DNA from: Nucisporomicrobium flavum
GTDB lineage: Bacteria > Actinomycetota > Actinomycetes > Mycobacteriales > Micromonosporaceae
Direction of reading: 5' to 3'
NCBI RefSeq assembly: GCF_016464385.1
Contig: NZ_JADMLH010000002.1
Coordinates: forward strand, 591,701 to 655,700
DNA: 64,000 bases
Shown here: piece by piece, positions 20,497 through 28,962 of the stretch
Position numbering within the stretch: the first letter of the stretch is position 1
Layout: every line of letters starts with the position of its first letter
The notes under the pieces: model-generated
The model's input: only the letters and a program-made list of their open reading frames with translations
What the model was told of the DNA's origin: nothing
The model's database searches: none
Position numbers and translations under genes: made by a program

Positions 20497-21897
20497 GTGA
20501 GTCGGATCGTGATCATCGGCGGCGGGCCGGGCGGGTACGAGGCGGCGCTGGTCGCGGCGCAGCTCGACGCGGAGGTCACGCTCGTCGAGGCCGAGGGGGC
20601 CGGCGGTGCGTGCGTGCTCTCCGACTGTGTGCCCTCCAAGACGTTCATCGCCAGCTCCGAGGTGGTGACCGGCTACCGGCACAACGAGCGGTTCGGGGTG
20701 CGCTCCGCCGGGCTCGAGGGCGTGAGCGTCGACGCGAAGGCGGTCAACGAGCGGGTCAAGAAGCTGGCGCTCGCGCAGTCCGGCGACATCCAGTCGAAGC
20801 TCGTCAAGGCCGGCGTGGACGTCGTGGCAGGGCGGGCGCGGCTCGGCGAGGACACCCTCGGTCACACGCACCAGGTGCTGATCAGCCCGCACGGCGGCGA
20901 GCCGTACGCGGTGGACGCCTCGACCGTGCTGATCGCCACCGGCGCGACCCCGCGGGTGCTGCCGTCCGCGGTGCCCGACGGCGAGCGCATCCTCGACTGG
21001 CGGCAGGTGTACGACCTGACCGAGCTGCCCGAGCACCTCGTCGTCATCGGTTCCGGCGTCACCGGCGCCGAGTTCGCCAGCGCGTACCTCGCCATGGGCG
21101 TGCAGGTGACGCTCGTGTCCAGCCGCGAGCGGGTCATGCCGCACGAGGACGCCGACGCCGCCATGGCCATCGAGCGGGTCTTCCGCGAGCGCGGCATGAC
21201 GATCCTCAACCAGTCCCGCGCCGACTCCGTGGTCAGCACCGGCGACGGCGTCCAGGTCACCCTCTCCGACGGCCGGGTGGTCACCGGCTCGCACGCGCTG
21301 ATGGCCGTCGGCGCCGTGCCGAACACCGCCGACCTGGGCCTGCGCGAGTACGGCGTCGACGTCGCCCAGGGTGGCTACGTGACCGTCGACCGGGTGTCCC
21401 GCACCAACGTCCCGGGCATCTACGCGGCCGGCGACTGCACCGGCGTGCTGCCCCTGGCCAGCGTCGCCGCCATGCAGGGCCGCATCGCCATCTGGCACGC
21501 CATGGGCGAGGCCGTCGCGCCGCTGCGGCTGCGTACGGTCTCCGCCAACGTCTTCACCGACCCGGAGCTGGCCACCGTCGGCGTCTCGCAGAACGACGTG
21601 GACGCGGGCAAGGTCCCGGCCCGGCAGGTGATGCTGCCGCTCACCGGCAACGCCCGCGCCAAGATGGCCGGCCTGCGCGACGGATTCGTCAAGCTCTTCT
21701 GCCGCCCGGCCACGGGCCAGATCGTCGGCGGCGTGGTGGTCGCGCCGAAGGCCAGCGAGCTGATCCTGCCGATCACGATGGCGATCGAGAACAACCTGAC
21801 GGTGGACCAGCTGGCCCACACGATCACGATCTACCCGTCGCTGTCCGGCTCGATCGCCGAGGCCGCCCGTCAGCTCATGCTGCACGAGCTGCAGTGA
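20497..21897 (+). CDS. lpdA: NAD(P)H quinone reductase, LpdA-type flavoprotein disulfide reductase
   Basis: Protein of 466 residues in the pyridine nucleotide-disulfide oxidoreductase family. FAD motif IIGGGPGGYEAA at the N-terminus, redox pair C39-x4-C44 in GACVLSDCVPSK, NAD motif VVIGSGVTGAEFAS, second FAD motif GIYAAGDCTG, and a C-terminal dimerisation domain. The usual C-terminal His-Glu of lipoamide dehydrogenases is not seen; the same is true of mycobacterial LpdA (Rv3303c), which works as an NAD(P)H quinone reductase. That assignment is by similarity. It starts at GTG 20497 and ends convergently with the DedA gene, with a hairpin between. Confidence 0.87.
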   Translation: MSRIVIIGGGPGGYEAALVAAQLDAEVTLVEAEGAGGACVLSDCVPSKTFIASSEVVTGYRHNERFGVRSAGLEGVSVDAKAVNERVKKLALAQSGDIQSKLVKAGVDVVAGRARLGEDTLGHTHQVLISPHGGEPYAVDASTVLIATGATPRVLPSAVPDGERILDWRQVYDLTELPEHLVVIGSGVTGAEFASAYLAMGVQVTLVSSRERVMPHEDADAAMAIERVFRERGMTILNQSRADSVVSTGDGVQVTLSDGRVVTGSHALMAVGAVPNTADLGLREYGVDVAQGGYVTVDRVSRTNVPGIYAAGDCTGVLPLASVAAMQGRIAIWHAMGEAVAPLRLRTVSANVFTDPELATVGVSQNDVDAGKVPARQVMLPLTGNARAKMAGLRDGFVKLFCRPATGQIVGGVVVAPKASELILPITMAIENNLTVDQLAHTITIYPSLSGSIAEAARQLMLHELQ

Positions 21898-21906
21898 TCC
21901 GGGGCG

Positions 21907-21930
21907 GCGCCCGCTCTCACCGGCGGGCGC
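21907..21930. terminator. Hairpin at the LpdA/DedA convergent end
   Basis: GCGCCCGC (21907-21914) and GCGGGCGC (21923-21930) form an 8-bp stem with an 8-nt loop, starting 9 bp after the LpdA stop and running into the last codons of the DedA gene. A likely terminator for the plus strand. Confidence 0.5.
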
Positions 21931-22669
21931 GCTCCCCCTCGGGGGCCGGCACCTCGCCGACCTGGTCCTCCGCCCGGTCTGCCGCTTCCCCGGCTTCCTC
22001 GCCCGTCTCCTCGGCGTCCTTGCGCCCGCCGAACAGGGCGAGGATCCAGCCCGCGGTGCCGAAGATGAGCGCGGCGGTGGCCGCGATCGCGAACAGCCGC
22101 CACGCCGACTGCGTCACGGCGGTGCCGCCGACGTGGCCGACCAGGCCGCCGTACGTGGCCCAGGCGATGGCCGCGCCGCCGTCGTAGAGGATGAACAGCT
22201 TGATCGGGTAGCCGGTACGTCCGGCGTGGTATCCGGCCGCCATCCGCCCGCCGGGCACGAAGCGGCAGAGCAGCAGCACCAGCGGGCCCGGCCGGCGCAG
22301 GCCGCGGGTGAAGCGGGCCGCGGCGCGCTTGGTGCGCGACTCGGTGGGCTCGGCCTCGGGGGCGCCCGGGTCGGCCCGCGGCGCGAACCGCTGCCGCAGC
22401 GCCGCGAGCCGGTCGCTCAGCCAGTGCTTGCGGGCGTGCCCGGCCGTGCGTCCCAGCACGAACGCGATCGAGTCGCCGGTGAACATGCCCAGCGCGCCGA
22501 CCGCGATGACCAGGGCCAGGTTGAGGTTGCCGTAGACGGTGAGGGCGCCCGACGTGATCATGATGGCCTGGATGGGCACCACCGGGACCATCGCATCGAT
22601 CGCGAGGAACCCGAAAATGGCCAGGTACGCCCACGCCGGTGTTGCCATCACGGTCAACAGGTCGGTCAT
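21917..22669 (-). CDS. DedA-family membrane protein
   Basis: Protein of 250 residues of the DedA/SNARE-associated family, now regarded as lipid (undecaprenyl phosphate or phosphatidylethanolamine) scramblases or flippases. Family marks are FGFLAIDAMVPVVPIQ near the N-terminus, FTGDSIAFVLGR, and LLCRFVPGGRMAAGYHAG, the conserved F/YxRxxPGxR motif. Four to five membrane segments; a long charged insert (about 85-125) and an acidic cytoplasmic tail (215-250, rich in Glu) are extra. It starts at ATG 22669; the upstream frame extension is non-coding in character. Confidence 0.88.
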   Translation of the reverse strand: MTDLLTVMATPAWAYLAIFGFLAIDAMVPVVPIQAIMITSGALTVYGNLNLALVIAVGALGMFTGDSIAFVLGRTAGHARKHWLSDRLAALRQRFAPRADPGAPEAEPTESRTKRAAARFTRGLRRPGPLVLLLCRFVPGGRMAAGYHAGRTGYPIKLFILYDGGAAIAWATYGGLVGHVGGTAVTQSAWRLFAIAATAALIFGTAGWILALFGGRKDAEETGEEAGEAADRAEDQVGEVPAPEGERARR

Positions 22670-23210
22670 CGGGTCGCCACCTCGCGGCTCCAGGGTTCAC
22701 GGCATTGTCCGTGTGCGCACCTGAGAATGGGCTGAGTACAGGATGAGCCCGGATCAGGCCCAGGAAACGGTGATGCCCGACACGGTACGTCCTGAACGTC
22801 GCACGTGGGGGACAGGACGCGGGCGCTTTCTGCCAATCTCGGGCGCTTCCGTCCCTATTCGTACGCTTCTCCGGCGGGGTGTGATCCCGCGTACGGTGGG
22901 AGCCGGGCCGCTCCCTCTCGGCGCCTCGGTACGAGCGGCGCCCGGGCCGTCGGTAGGTCCCGTACCGGCGGCCCACCGAGATAAGCCCTGGCCATGATCG
23001 TTCATAGTGCCGCTGAGCTGGGCAACCACTTGTGGTGATTGTCGTTGTTGGTCAACGTTCGCGAACCTCGGACGGCCTGGAGACGGCCTCGGAGCCCTCG
23101 CTGAGTAGCTCAGCACTGACTCCGGGACGGCGGAGGGCGGGCAGGCAACCCTTCTGCAGGAAGGCGACAGACCACTACACCGACAGTGTCTGATCGATTA
23201 CCTATAGTTC
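22670..23210. other. Intergenic region without a supported gene
   Basis: 541 bp between the DedA start and the small membrane protein gene. Open frames here lack codon bias. Two 7-bp inverted repeats are visible: CGTACGC/GCGTACG (22860-22866, 22889-22895) and CGGTACG/CGTACCG (22927-22933, 22961-22967). ACCAC-TT-GTGGT at 23025-23036 is a further short palindrome. The half nearest 23210 is less GC-rich than the surroundings. No tRNA or known riboswitch recognised. Confidence 0.5.
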
Positions 23211-23591
23211 ATGAAGTTCCTGAAGGAGTATTGGGGCCTTGTTGCTCTTGCCCTACTGCTCACAACTTGGTGGACGGCCGAGACGGGCGCCGCCCCGTTG
23301 TTCTTCTTATCGGGCGTCGTGGTGGTGTGGTCCCTGTTCTGGGCGCCGGCCTGGTGCGGTGCCGTCAACCGGAACGGCAAATTCTGCATCAACAACTCGC
23401 GTGGCCTCCTGCTCGGTTGCCACCTGCGCCAGCACCGCTGGCAGAAGTTCAAGATGCTCTTCTACTCCAAGCGGTGGGCACAGTTCACTCGGGGGATGTG
23501 GGCTTCCCCGACGGCGATCCTGGCAACAGTGTCAGGGACAGTCGGGACTGTGTCGGCCATCGCGACCGGGATCAAAGACTTCGCCCTCTGA
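23211..23591 (+). CDS. Small membrane protein with Cys/His cluster
   Basis: Protein of 126 residues, not recognised by name. Two hydrophobic segments near the N-terminus (about 8-20 and 28-47) precede a Cys/His cluster C49, C59, C70, H71 and H75 in WCGAVNRNGKFC...LLGCHLRQH, a spacing like small zinc-ribbon modules of the form CxA-x-G-xxC-x-GC-H. A Ser/Thr/Gly-rich hydrophobic segment (about 100-120) closes the protein. Its base composition is lower in GC than neighbouring genes, with AAA, TAT and CTT codons and one TTA leucine codon (23307-23309). ATG 23211 is preceded by AGTTC and has no clear ribosome site. It may be recently acquired. Confidence 0.62.
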   Translation: MKFLKEYWGLVALALLLTTWWTAETGAAPLFFLSGVVVVWSLFWAPAWCGAVNRNGKFCINNSRGLLLGCHLRQHRWQKFKMLFYSKRWAQFTRGMWASPTAILATVSGTVGTVSAIATGIKDFAL

Positions 23592-23740
23592 CCTCTTCCG
23601 TGTCAAGTTTGCGCGACGGGGTTGCTTGCGGCTCCCTTCGAGATCAGACCGTCCGGCGGCGGTGCTCCTGGTCCGGTTCGGTTGCGCTCGTTGCTGTACT
23701 TCTCTGCTGTACTGAGCGATCACCCGCTCCGCTGATCGTC

Positions 23741-23770
23741 GGCGTGGCGTGGCGTGGCGTGGCGTGGTGT
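23741..23770. repeat. GGCGT pentanucleotide repeat
   Basis: Five perfect GGCGT units and a sixth with one change (GGTGT), in the gap between the small membrane protein and the 3' end of the carboxylase gene. A slippage-prone simple repeat with no evident function. Confidence 0.8.
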
Positions 23771-23806
23771 CGGCGTCCGGTATCGGCGTTCGGGGTCCGG
23801 CCGCGG

Positions 23807-25567
23807 TCAGTCGTCGTTCTCGATCGTGCAGATGACGGTGCCGGCCGCGAGGGTGTCGCCGACCTTCAGCGACAGCCCGGACACCGTGCCCGCGGAGTGG
23901 GCGACCAGCGGTTGCTCCATCTTCATCGCCTCGACCACGATGATCGTGTCGCCCTCGCGGACCTGATCGCCGTCGGCGACCGCCACCTTGGCCACCGTGC
24001 CCTGCATGGGGGCGGTCAGCGCGCCCGCTCCCCCTGCGGCGGGGGTGGCGGTCGATCCGCTTCCCCGGCGGGCCGGTCGACGCGGGCCGGGTGCTGAGGG
24101 CGTACCCGTCATGAGGGTCCGGGGGAGGGTCACTTCCAGGCGCTTGCCGCCCACCTCGACCACGACGGTCTCGCGTTGCGGCGCCTCGGGCGTCGCGGCC
24201 GCGGGCGGGGTGAAGGCCGGCACGCCGCCCTCCCATTCGGTCTCGATCCAGCGGGTGTGCACGGTGAACGGCTCACTGGTGAACGCCGGGTCGCGCACGA
24301 CCAGGCGGTGGAACGGCAGCACGGTGGCGATGCCCTCGATCACCGTCTCGTCGAGCACCCGGCGGGCGCGCTCGAGGGCCTCGGTCCGGGTCGCGCCGAT
24401 CACGATGATCTTCGCCAGCATGGAGTCGAAGTTGCCGCCGATCACGCTGCCCGCCTCGACGCCCGCATCGACCCGGACGCCCGGCCCGGACGGCCAGGTC
24501 AGCGCGGTGACCGTGCCCGGCGCGGGCAGGAAGGTGCGGCCCGCGTCCTCGCCGTTGATGCGGAACTCGATGGCGTGCCCGCGCGGCTCCGGGTCCTCGG
24601 TGAGCGCGAGCGGCAGGCCGTCGGCGATGCGGAACTGCTCGCGCACCAGGTCGATCCCGGCGGTCTCCTCGCTGACCGGGTGCTCGACCTGCAGGCGGGT
24701 GTTGACCTCCAGGAACGAGATCGTGCCGTCCTGGCCGACCAGGTATTCGACGGTGCCGGCGCCGTGGTAGCCGGCCTCGCGGCAGATCGCCTTGGCGCTG
24801 GAGTGGATGCGTTCGCGCTGCTCGGCGCTCAGGAACGGCGCGGGCGCCTCCTCGACCAGCTTCTGGTGGCGGCGCTGCAGCGAGCAGTCGCGCGTGCCCA
24901 CCACCACGACGTTTCCGTGGGTGTCGGCCAGGACCTGCGCCTCCACGTGCCGCGGCCGGTCCAGGTAGCGCTCGACGAAACACTCGCCGCGCCCGAACGC
25001 GGCGACCGCCTCCCGGGTCGCGGACTCGAACAGCGCCGGGATCTCCTCCAGCGTGCGGGCCACCTTCAGCCCGCGGCCGCCGCCGCCGAACGCCGCCTTG
25101 ATGGCGACCGGCAGGCCGTGCTCCCGCGCGAACGCCACGATCTCGTCGGCGTCGGCCGCCGGCTCGGCGGTGCCCGGCACCAGCGGCGCGCCCGCCCGCT
25201 GCGCGATGTGCCGCGCGGTGACCTTGTCGCCCAGGTCGCGGATCGCCGCCGGCGAGGGACCGATCCAGGTCAGACCCGCATCGAGTACGGCCTGAGCGAA
25301 CTCGGCGTTCTCGCTGAGGAAGCCGTAGCCGGGATGCACCGCGTCGGCACCGCTGCGCCGGGCGACGTCGATCAGCTTGTCGATGCGCAGATAGGTCTCC
25401 GCCGCCGTCTCGCCGCCGAGCGCATAGGCCTCGTCGGCGAGTCGCGCGGGCGGCGCGTCCCGGTCGCTGTCGGCATAGACGGCGACGCTGGTCAGGCCCG
25501 CGTCCCTGCAGGCCCGGATGACACGGACGGCGATCTCGCCGCGGTTGGCGATCAAAACCTTGCGCAC
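23807..25567 (-). CDS. accA3: Acyl-CoA carboxylase alpha subunit (biotin carboxylase plus BCCP)
   Basis: Protein of 586 residues that carboxylates its own biotin with ATP and bicarbonate and passes the carboxyl group to an AccD beta subunit, making malonyl-CoA or methylmalonyl-CoA. Biotin carboxylase part (1-450): [17 protein letters not shown], the ATP-grasp loop [25 protein letters not shown] segment [12 protein letters not shown], and [18 protein letters not shown] low-complexity hinge (460-510) leads to the BCCP domain with biotin site EAMKMEQ (K549). GTG 25567 begins the conserved N-terminus. It is divergent from the PadR gene. The matching accD, accE and birA lie 6-19 kb away in this window. 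The symbol follows mycobacterial naming. Confidence 0.94.
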   Translation of the reverse strand: MRKVLIANRGEIAVRVIRACRDAGLTSVAVYADSDRDAPPARLADEAYALGGETAAETYLRIDKLIDVARRSGADAVHPGYGFLSENAEFAQAVLDAGLTWIGPSPAAIRDLGDKVTARHIAQRAGAPLVPGTAEPAADADEIVAFAREHGLPVAIKAAFGGGGRGLKVARTLEEIPALFESATREAVAAFGRGECFVERYLDRPRHVEAQVLADTHGNVVVVGTRDCSLQRRHQKLVEEAPAPFLSAEQRERIHSSAKAICREAGYHGAGTVEYLVGQDGTISFLEVNTRLQVEHPVSEETAGIDLVREQFRIADGLPLALTEDPEPRGHAIEFRINGEDAGRTFLPAPGTVTALTWPSGPGVRVDAGVEAGSVIGGNFDSMLAKIIVIGATRTEALERARRVLDETVIEGIATVLPFHRLVVRDPAFTSEPFTVHTRWIETEWEGGVPAFTPPAAATPEAPQRETVVVEVGGKRLEVTLPRTLMTGTPSAPGPRRPARRGSGSTATPAAGGAGALTAPMQGTVAKVAVADGDQVREGDTIIVVEAMKMEQPLVAHSAGTVSGLSLKVGDTLAAGTVICTIENDD

Positions 25568-25604
25568 GGGCTGAGCCTACCGGCCGGTACCGACATGCGC
25601 GCTC

Positions 25605-25618
25605 AGTCAAGTTTGCCT
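25605..25618. promoter_or_regulatory. PadR operator copy 1
   Basis: AGTCAAGTTTGCCT is a near-perfect palindrome of the form AGTCAA-N2-TTGACT with one mismatch, 16 bp upstream of the PadR start. The same element recurs upstream of the ABC exporter at 26190. Palindromes of this kind are typical PadR targets and predict autoregulation. Confidence 0.7.
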
Positions 25619-25633
25619 ATTACGCTGGCGTCC

Positions 25634-26191
25634 ATGTCCGCCACGCGCATGATGATTCTCGGCCTCGTCCAGTGGATGCAGCCGGTCCACGGCTACGACG
25701 TCCGCCGCGAGCTGCTGAGCTGGAGCGCCGACAAGTGGGCCAATGTGCAGCCCGGCTCGATCTACCACGGCCTGCGCAAGCTCTCCGAGGAAGGGCTGCT
25801 GCGGGAAGTGGCGACCGAGCAGGTGGGGGCCCGGCCGGCGCGGACCACGTACGAGATCACCGAGAAGGGCGTGGCCGAATTCGAGTCGCTGCTCCGCAAC
25901 AACTGGTGGAACCTGAGCGGGTCGCCGGACCCCTTCATGGCGGCCTTCTCCTTCCTGCCGGCCCTTCCGCGCGAGGAGGCCGCGGCGGCGCTGCGGAGCA
26001 GGGCGATGCAGCTCGAGGCGGGGAACAAGCAGCTGGCGGCGGCGATGGCGGCGGACTGGGCGACCAAGAAGCCGGTGTACGTGAACTGGATGTGGGAGCT
26101 GGCGATGGAGCGCGCCGAGGCGGAGATCCGGTGGTGCTCGCGGGTGGCCGGGCTGATCGAGGCGGGGACGGCGTACTTCCCGGGCCAATAA
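25634..26191 (+). CDS. PadR-family transcriptional regulator
   Basis: Protein of 185 residues. The N-terminal winged helix (about 5-80) has the PadR pattern MMILGLVQWMQPVHGYDVRR, broken by HGYD, then VQPGSIYHGLRKLSEEGLL and the wing with TYEITEKG. The C-terminal helical part (100-180) serves dimerisation. Family members repress drug exporters until a ligand binds. ATG 25634 sits just inside a palindromic operator, and a second copy lies directly after its stop, in front of the ABC exporter genes. Autoregulation plus control of the exporter is the natural reading. Confidence 0.92.
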   Translation: MSATRMMILGLVQWMQPVHGYDVRRELLSWSADKWANVQPGSIYHGLRKLSEEGLLREVATEQVGARPARTTYEITEKGVAEFESLLRNNWWNLSGSPDPFMAAFSFLPALPREEAAAALRSRAMQLEAGNKQLAAAMAADWATKKPVYVNWMWELAMERAEAEIRWCSRVAGLIEAGTAYFPGQ

Positions 26192-26203
26192 TCAAGTTTG
26201 ACT
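26190..26203. promoter_or_regulatory. PadR operator copy 2
   Basis: AATCAAGTTTGACT, again one mismatch from AGTCAA-N2-TTGACT, overlaps the PadR stop codon and the -35 hexamer of the exporter promoter. Copy 1 and copy 2 share TCAAGTTTG and the following CTA three bases later. Confidence 0.72.
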
Positions 26204-26227
26204 AATCCGCGGTGACGGTCCTACGCT
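26198..26227 (+). promoter_or_regulatory. Promoter of the ABC exporter operon
   Basis: TTGACT (26198-26203) as -35, 18 bp, then TACGCT (26222-26227) as -10. The -35 lies inside PadR operator copy 2, so bound repressor would block RNA polymerase. Transcription would begin near 26234. Confidence 0.55.
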
Positions 26228-26270
26228 GCCATGCGGCGGTGGGGCCTCTTCGTCGGCTCTCTCCGCCTGA

Positions 26271-26321
26271 CAGCGGCGGTCTCTGCCTGCCGCTGCACGG
26301 CGGCGGGCCCCCGGGCCCGCC
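26271..26321 (+). promoter_or_regulatory. Two consecutive hairpins in the ABC exporter leader
   Basis: CAGCGGC/GCCGCTG (26271-26277, 26289-26295) and a 9-bp GC-only inverted repeat GGCGGGCCC/GGGCCCGCC (26302-26310, 26313-26321) lie between the predicted promoter and the ATG at 26339. The second ends 18 nt before the start and could hide the ribosome site. Confidence 0.4.
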
Positions 26322-26338
26322 CACGAGTGGGGGCCGAG

Positions 26339-27289
<951 letters not shown>

Positions 27290-27292
27290 GCC

Positions 27293-28048
27293 ATGAAACT
27301 GCTACGGGACACCTGGCTGATCTTCCAGCGGCAGGCGCTGCTCCTGCTCCGCAACCCGGTCTGGATCCTCGTCGGCGTCTTCCAGCCGGTGATGTACCTG
27401 CTGCTCTTCGCGCCGCTGCTCAAACCGGCCCTGAACGTGCGCACCAACGCCGAGGCGTACGAGATCTTCGTGCCCGGCCTGCTGGTCCTGCTCGCCATCT
27501 TCGGCGGCCTCTTCCAGGGCTTCGGCCTGATCGCGGAACTCCGCGCCGGAGTCATCGAACGCTCCCGCGTCACCCCGGTCAGCCGTTTCGCCCTGCTCCT
27601 CGGCAGATCCCTGAGGGACACGGTGTCCCTGCTCGCCCAGGCGGTCATCATCACGCTGCTGGCCCTGCTGTTCGACCTGCGCGTGGTCCTGGGAAACCTG
27701 CTGCTGGCGTACCTGATGCTGGCCCTGATCTCGCTGATGACCTCGGCGCTGTCCTACGGCGTGGCGCTCGCGGTGAAGAGCGAGGACGTCCTCGCGCCGC
27801 TGATGAACACGGTCGCGCAGCCGGTGCTGCTGCTGTCCGGCATCCTGCTGCCTTTGACGTTCGCGCCGGGATGGCTGCAGGGAATCGCGGACTGGAACCC
27901 GTTCTCGTGGGCGGTCGACGGAGTGCGGGCGTTGTTCCGCGGGGATCTGGGGGCTCCTGAGGTGTGGCAAGGGCTGGTCATCATGGCCGTGCTGGCGGTG
28001 GCGGCCATTACGTGGGCTGCGCGATTGTTCGCTCGTAGCGTCCGCTGA
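27293..28048 (+). CDS. ABC-2 type exporter permease (DrrB-like)
   Basis: Membrane protein of 251 residues with about six transmembrane helices. It matches the ABC-2 permease pattern: an N-terminal cytoplasmic elbow (LRDTWLIFQRQALLLLRNP), a first helix WILVGVFQPVMYLLLFAPLL, the loop AELRAGVIERSRVTPVSR and LLSGILLPLTFAPGWLQGIADWNP near the C-terminus, split here for length into LLSGILLPLTFAP and GIADWNPFSW. It starts 3 bp after the ATPase stop and the two form one transporter. Substrate unknown; the PadR control suggests a toxic compound. Confidence 0.92.
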   Translation: MKLLRDTWLIFQRQALLLLRNPVWILVGVFQPVMYLLLFAPLLKPALNVRTNAEAYEIFVPGLLVLLAIFGGLFQGFGLIAELRAGVIERSRVTPVSRFALLLGRSLRDTVSLLAQAVIITLLALLFDLRVVLGNLLLAYLMLALISLMTSALSYGVALAVKSEDVLAPLMNTVAQPVLLLSGILLPLTFAPGWLQGIADWNPFSWAVDGVRALFRGDLGAPEVWQGLVIMAVLAVAAITWAARLFARSVR

Positions 28049-28054
28049 GGATTT

Positions 28055-28098
28055 GCCGACCGGCCGCGGCTTCGGTTTGGGGGCTGCGGCCGGTCGGC
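28055..28098 (+). terminator. Terminator of the ABC exporter operon
   Basis: GCCGACCGGCCGC (28055-28067) and GCGGCCGGTCGGC (28086-28098) form a perfect 13-bp stem with an 18-nt loop, seven bases after the permease stop. Confidence 0.75.
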
Positions 28099-28103
28099 GA
28101 TCC

Positions 28104-28289
28104 GTCCTTGCGCCGCGGCGGGATTCGAGTGCCCGGCCTTTGCGCCGCGATTGGCTGTGGGTGCAGGCTTTTGTGGCGCGGCTGGCTGTGGGTTGAGGCT
28201 TCTGCGGCCCGGCCGGGCCGTGTGTTCCGGCCTTCGCGTCGCGGCCGGCTGCGGGTTCCGCCTTTGCTTCGTGGCCGGCTGCGTATCGC
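28104..28289. repeat. Degenerate 31-bp tandem repeat array
   Basis: Six diverged units begin near 28104, 28135, 28166, 28197, 28229 and 28260, each about 31 bp with a core like GGCCTTTGCGCCGCG followed by GGCTGTGGGT. The array fills the space between the exporter terminator and the 3' end of maf. No reading frame here has convincing codon bias, although minus-strand frames translate to a matching Ala/Pro/Gln repeat. Confidence 0.75.
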
Positions 28290-28298
28290 GCCGCGCTC

Positions 28299-28919
28299 TC
28301 AATCCCGCGTGGCCCACAATTGCGGCACGCTGACACCGAACGTCATGAGCAGCCGCCGGAACAGCGGAAGCGACAACCCGACCACATTCCCGTGATCCCC
28401 CTCGATCCGCTCGACGAAAACCCCGCCGAGCCCGTCGATGGTGAACGACCCGGCAACATGCAACGGCTCGCCGCTGGACACGTACGCGTCAATCTCGTCG
28501 TCGGTGAGATCGGCGAAATGCACAACCGTCGCCCCGACGTCCTCGGCCTGCTTCCCGCTCGTCAGATCGGTGAGATGGTGCCCGGTGTGCAGCACCCCGG
28601 ACCGCCCCCGCATGGCCCGCCACCGGGATGCGGCCTCCTCGGCGTTCGCCGGCTTGCCGAGGATCTGCCCGTCGAAAGCCAGCACGGAATCGCAGCCGAG
28701 CACCAGAACCCCGGGGTCGGAAGGCAGGGTAGCTGCCACAGCCTGAGCCTTCATCCGAGCCAGAGCCAAGCACATCTCGTACGCGTCATCGGTCCGGACA
28801 ACGGACTCATCAACGCCGCTGACCTGCACAGAAGGATCAAACCCAGCGGCGCGGAGCAGCTGCAGACGGGCAGGGCTGGCAGAGGCAAGAATCAACCGGG
28901 GGCCGTTGTCGATACGCAC
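28299..28919 (-). CDS. maf: Maf-like nucleotide pyrophosphatase
   Basis: Protein of 206 residues of the Maf/HAM1-like family, which hydrolyses non-canonical or modified nucleoside triphosphates (dTTP/UTP or m7GTP subgroup not resolved). Motifs are LILASASPARLQLL at the N-terminus, SGVDES, VLGCDSV and LGKPANAEEA, then FTIDGLGGVFVERIEGD and the final block VVGLSLPLF. GTG 28919 gives the standard length; the frame extends to 29030 without family character. In related genomes maf commonly neighbours the accD/accE genes; here accE is 3 kb upstream with a secretion-type cassette between. Confidence 0.9.
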   Translation of the reverse strand: MRIDNGPRLILASASPARLQLLRAAGFDPSVQVSGVDESVVRTDDAYEMCLALARMKAQAVAATLPSDPGVLVLGCDSVLAFDGQILGKPANAEEAASRWRAMRGRSGVLHTGHHLTDLTSGKQAEDVGATVVHFADLTDDEIDAYVSSGEPLHVAGSFTIDGLGGVFVERIEGDHGNVVGLSLPLFRRLLMTFGVSVPQLWATRD

Positions 28920-28962
28920 GAGCGCCAACGGTACAAGCCCGGGGCCGCGAAACCGGTGATGC

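Noticed and set aside
22754..23116. Minus-strand open frame of 120 codons in the DedA upstream gap
   Set aside because: Codon positions show no GC bias and the product is Pro/Arg-rich without motif.
28104..28289. CRISPR array
   Set aside because: The 31-bp units are contiguous and degenerate, without unique spacers, and no cas genes are present.
27754..28317. Minus-strand frame encoding an Ala/Pro/Gln repeat protein
   Set aside because: It overlaps the exporter permease in antisense and its repeat only reflects the 31-bp DNA array.
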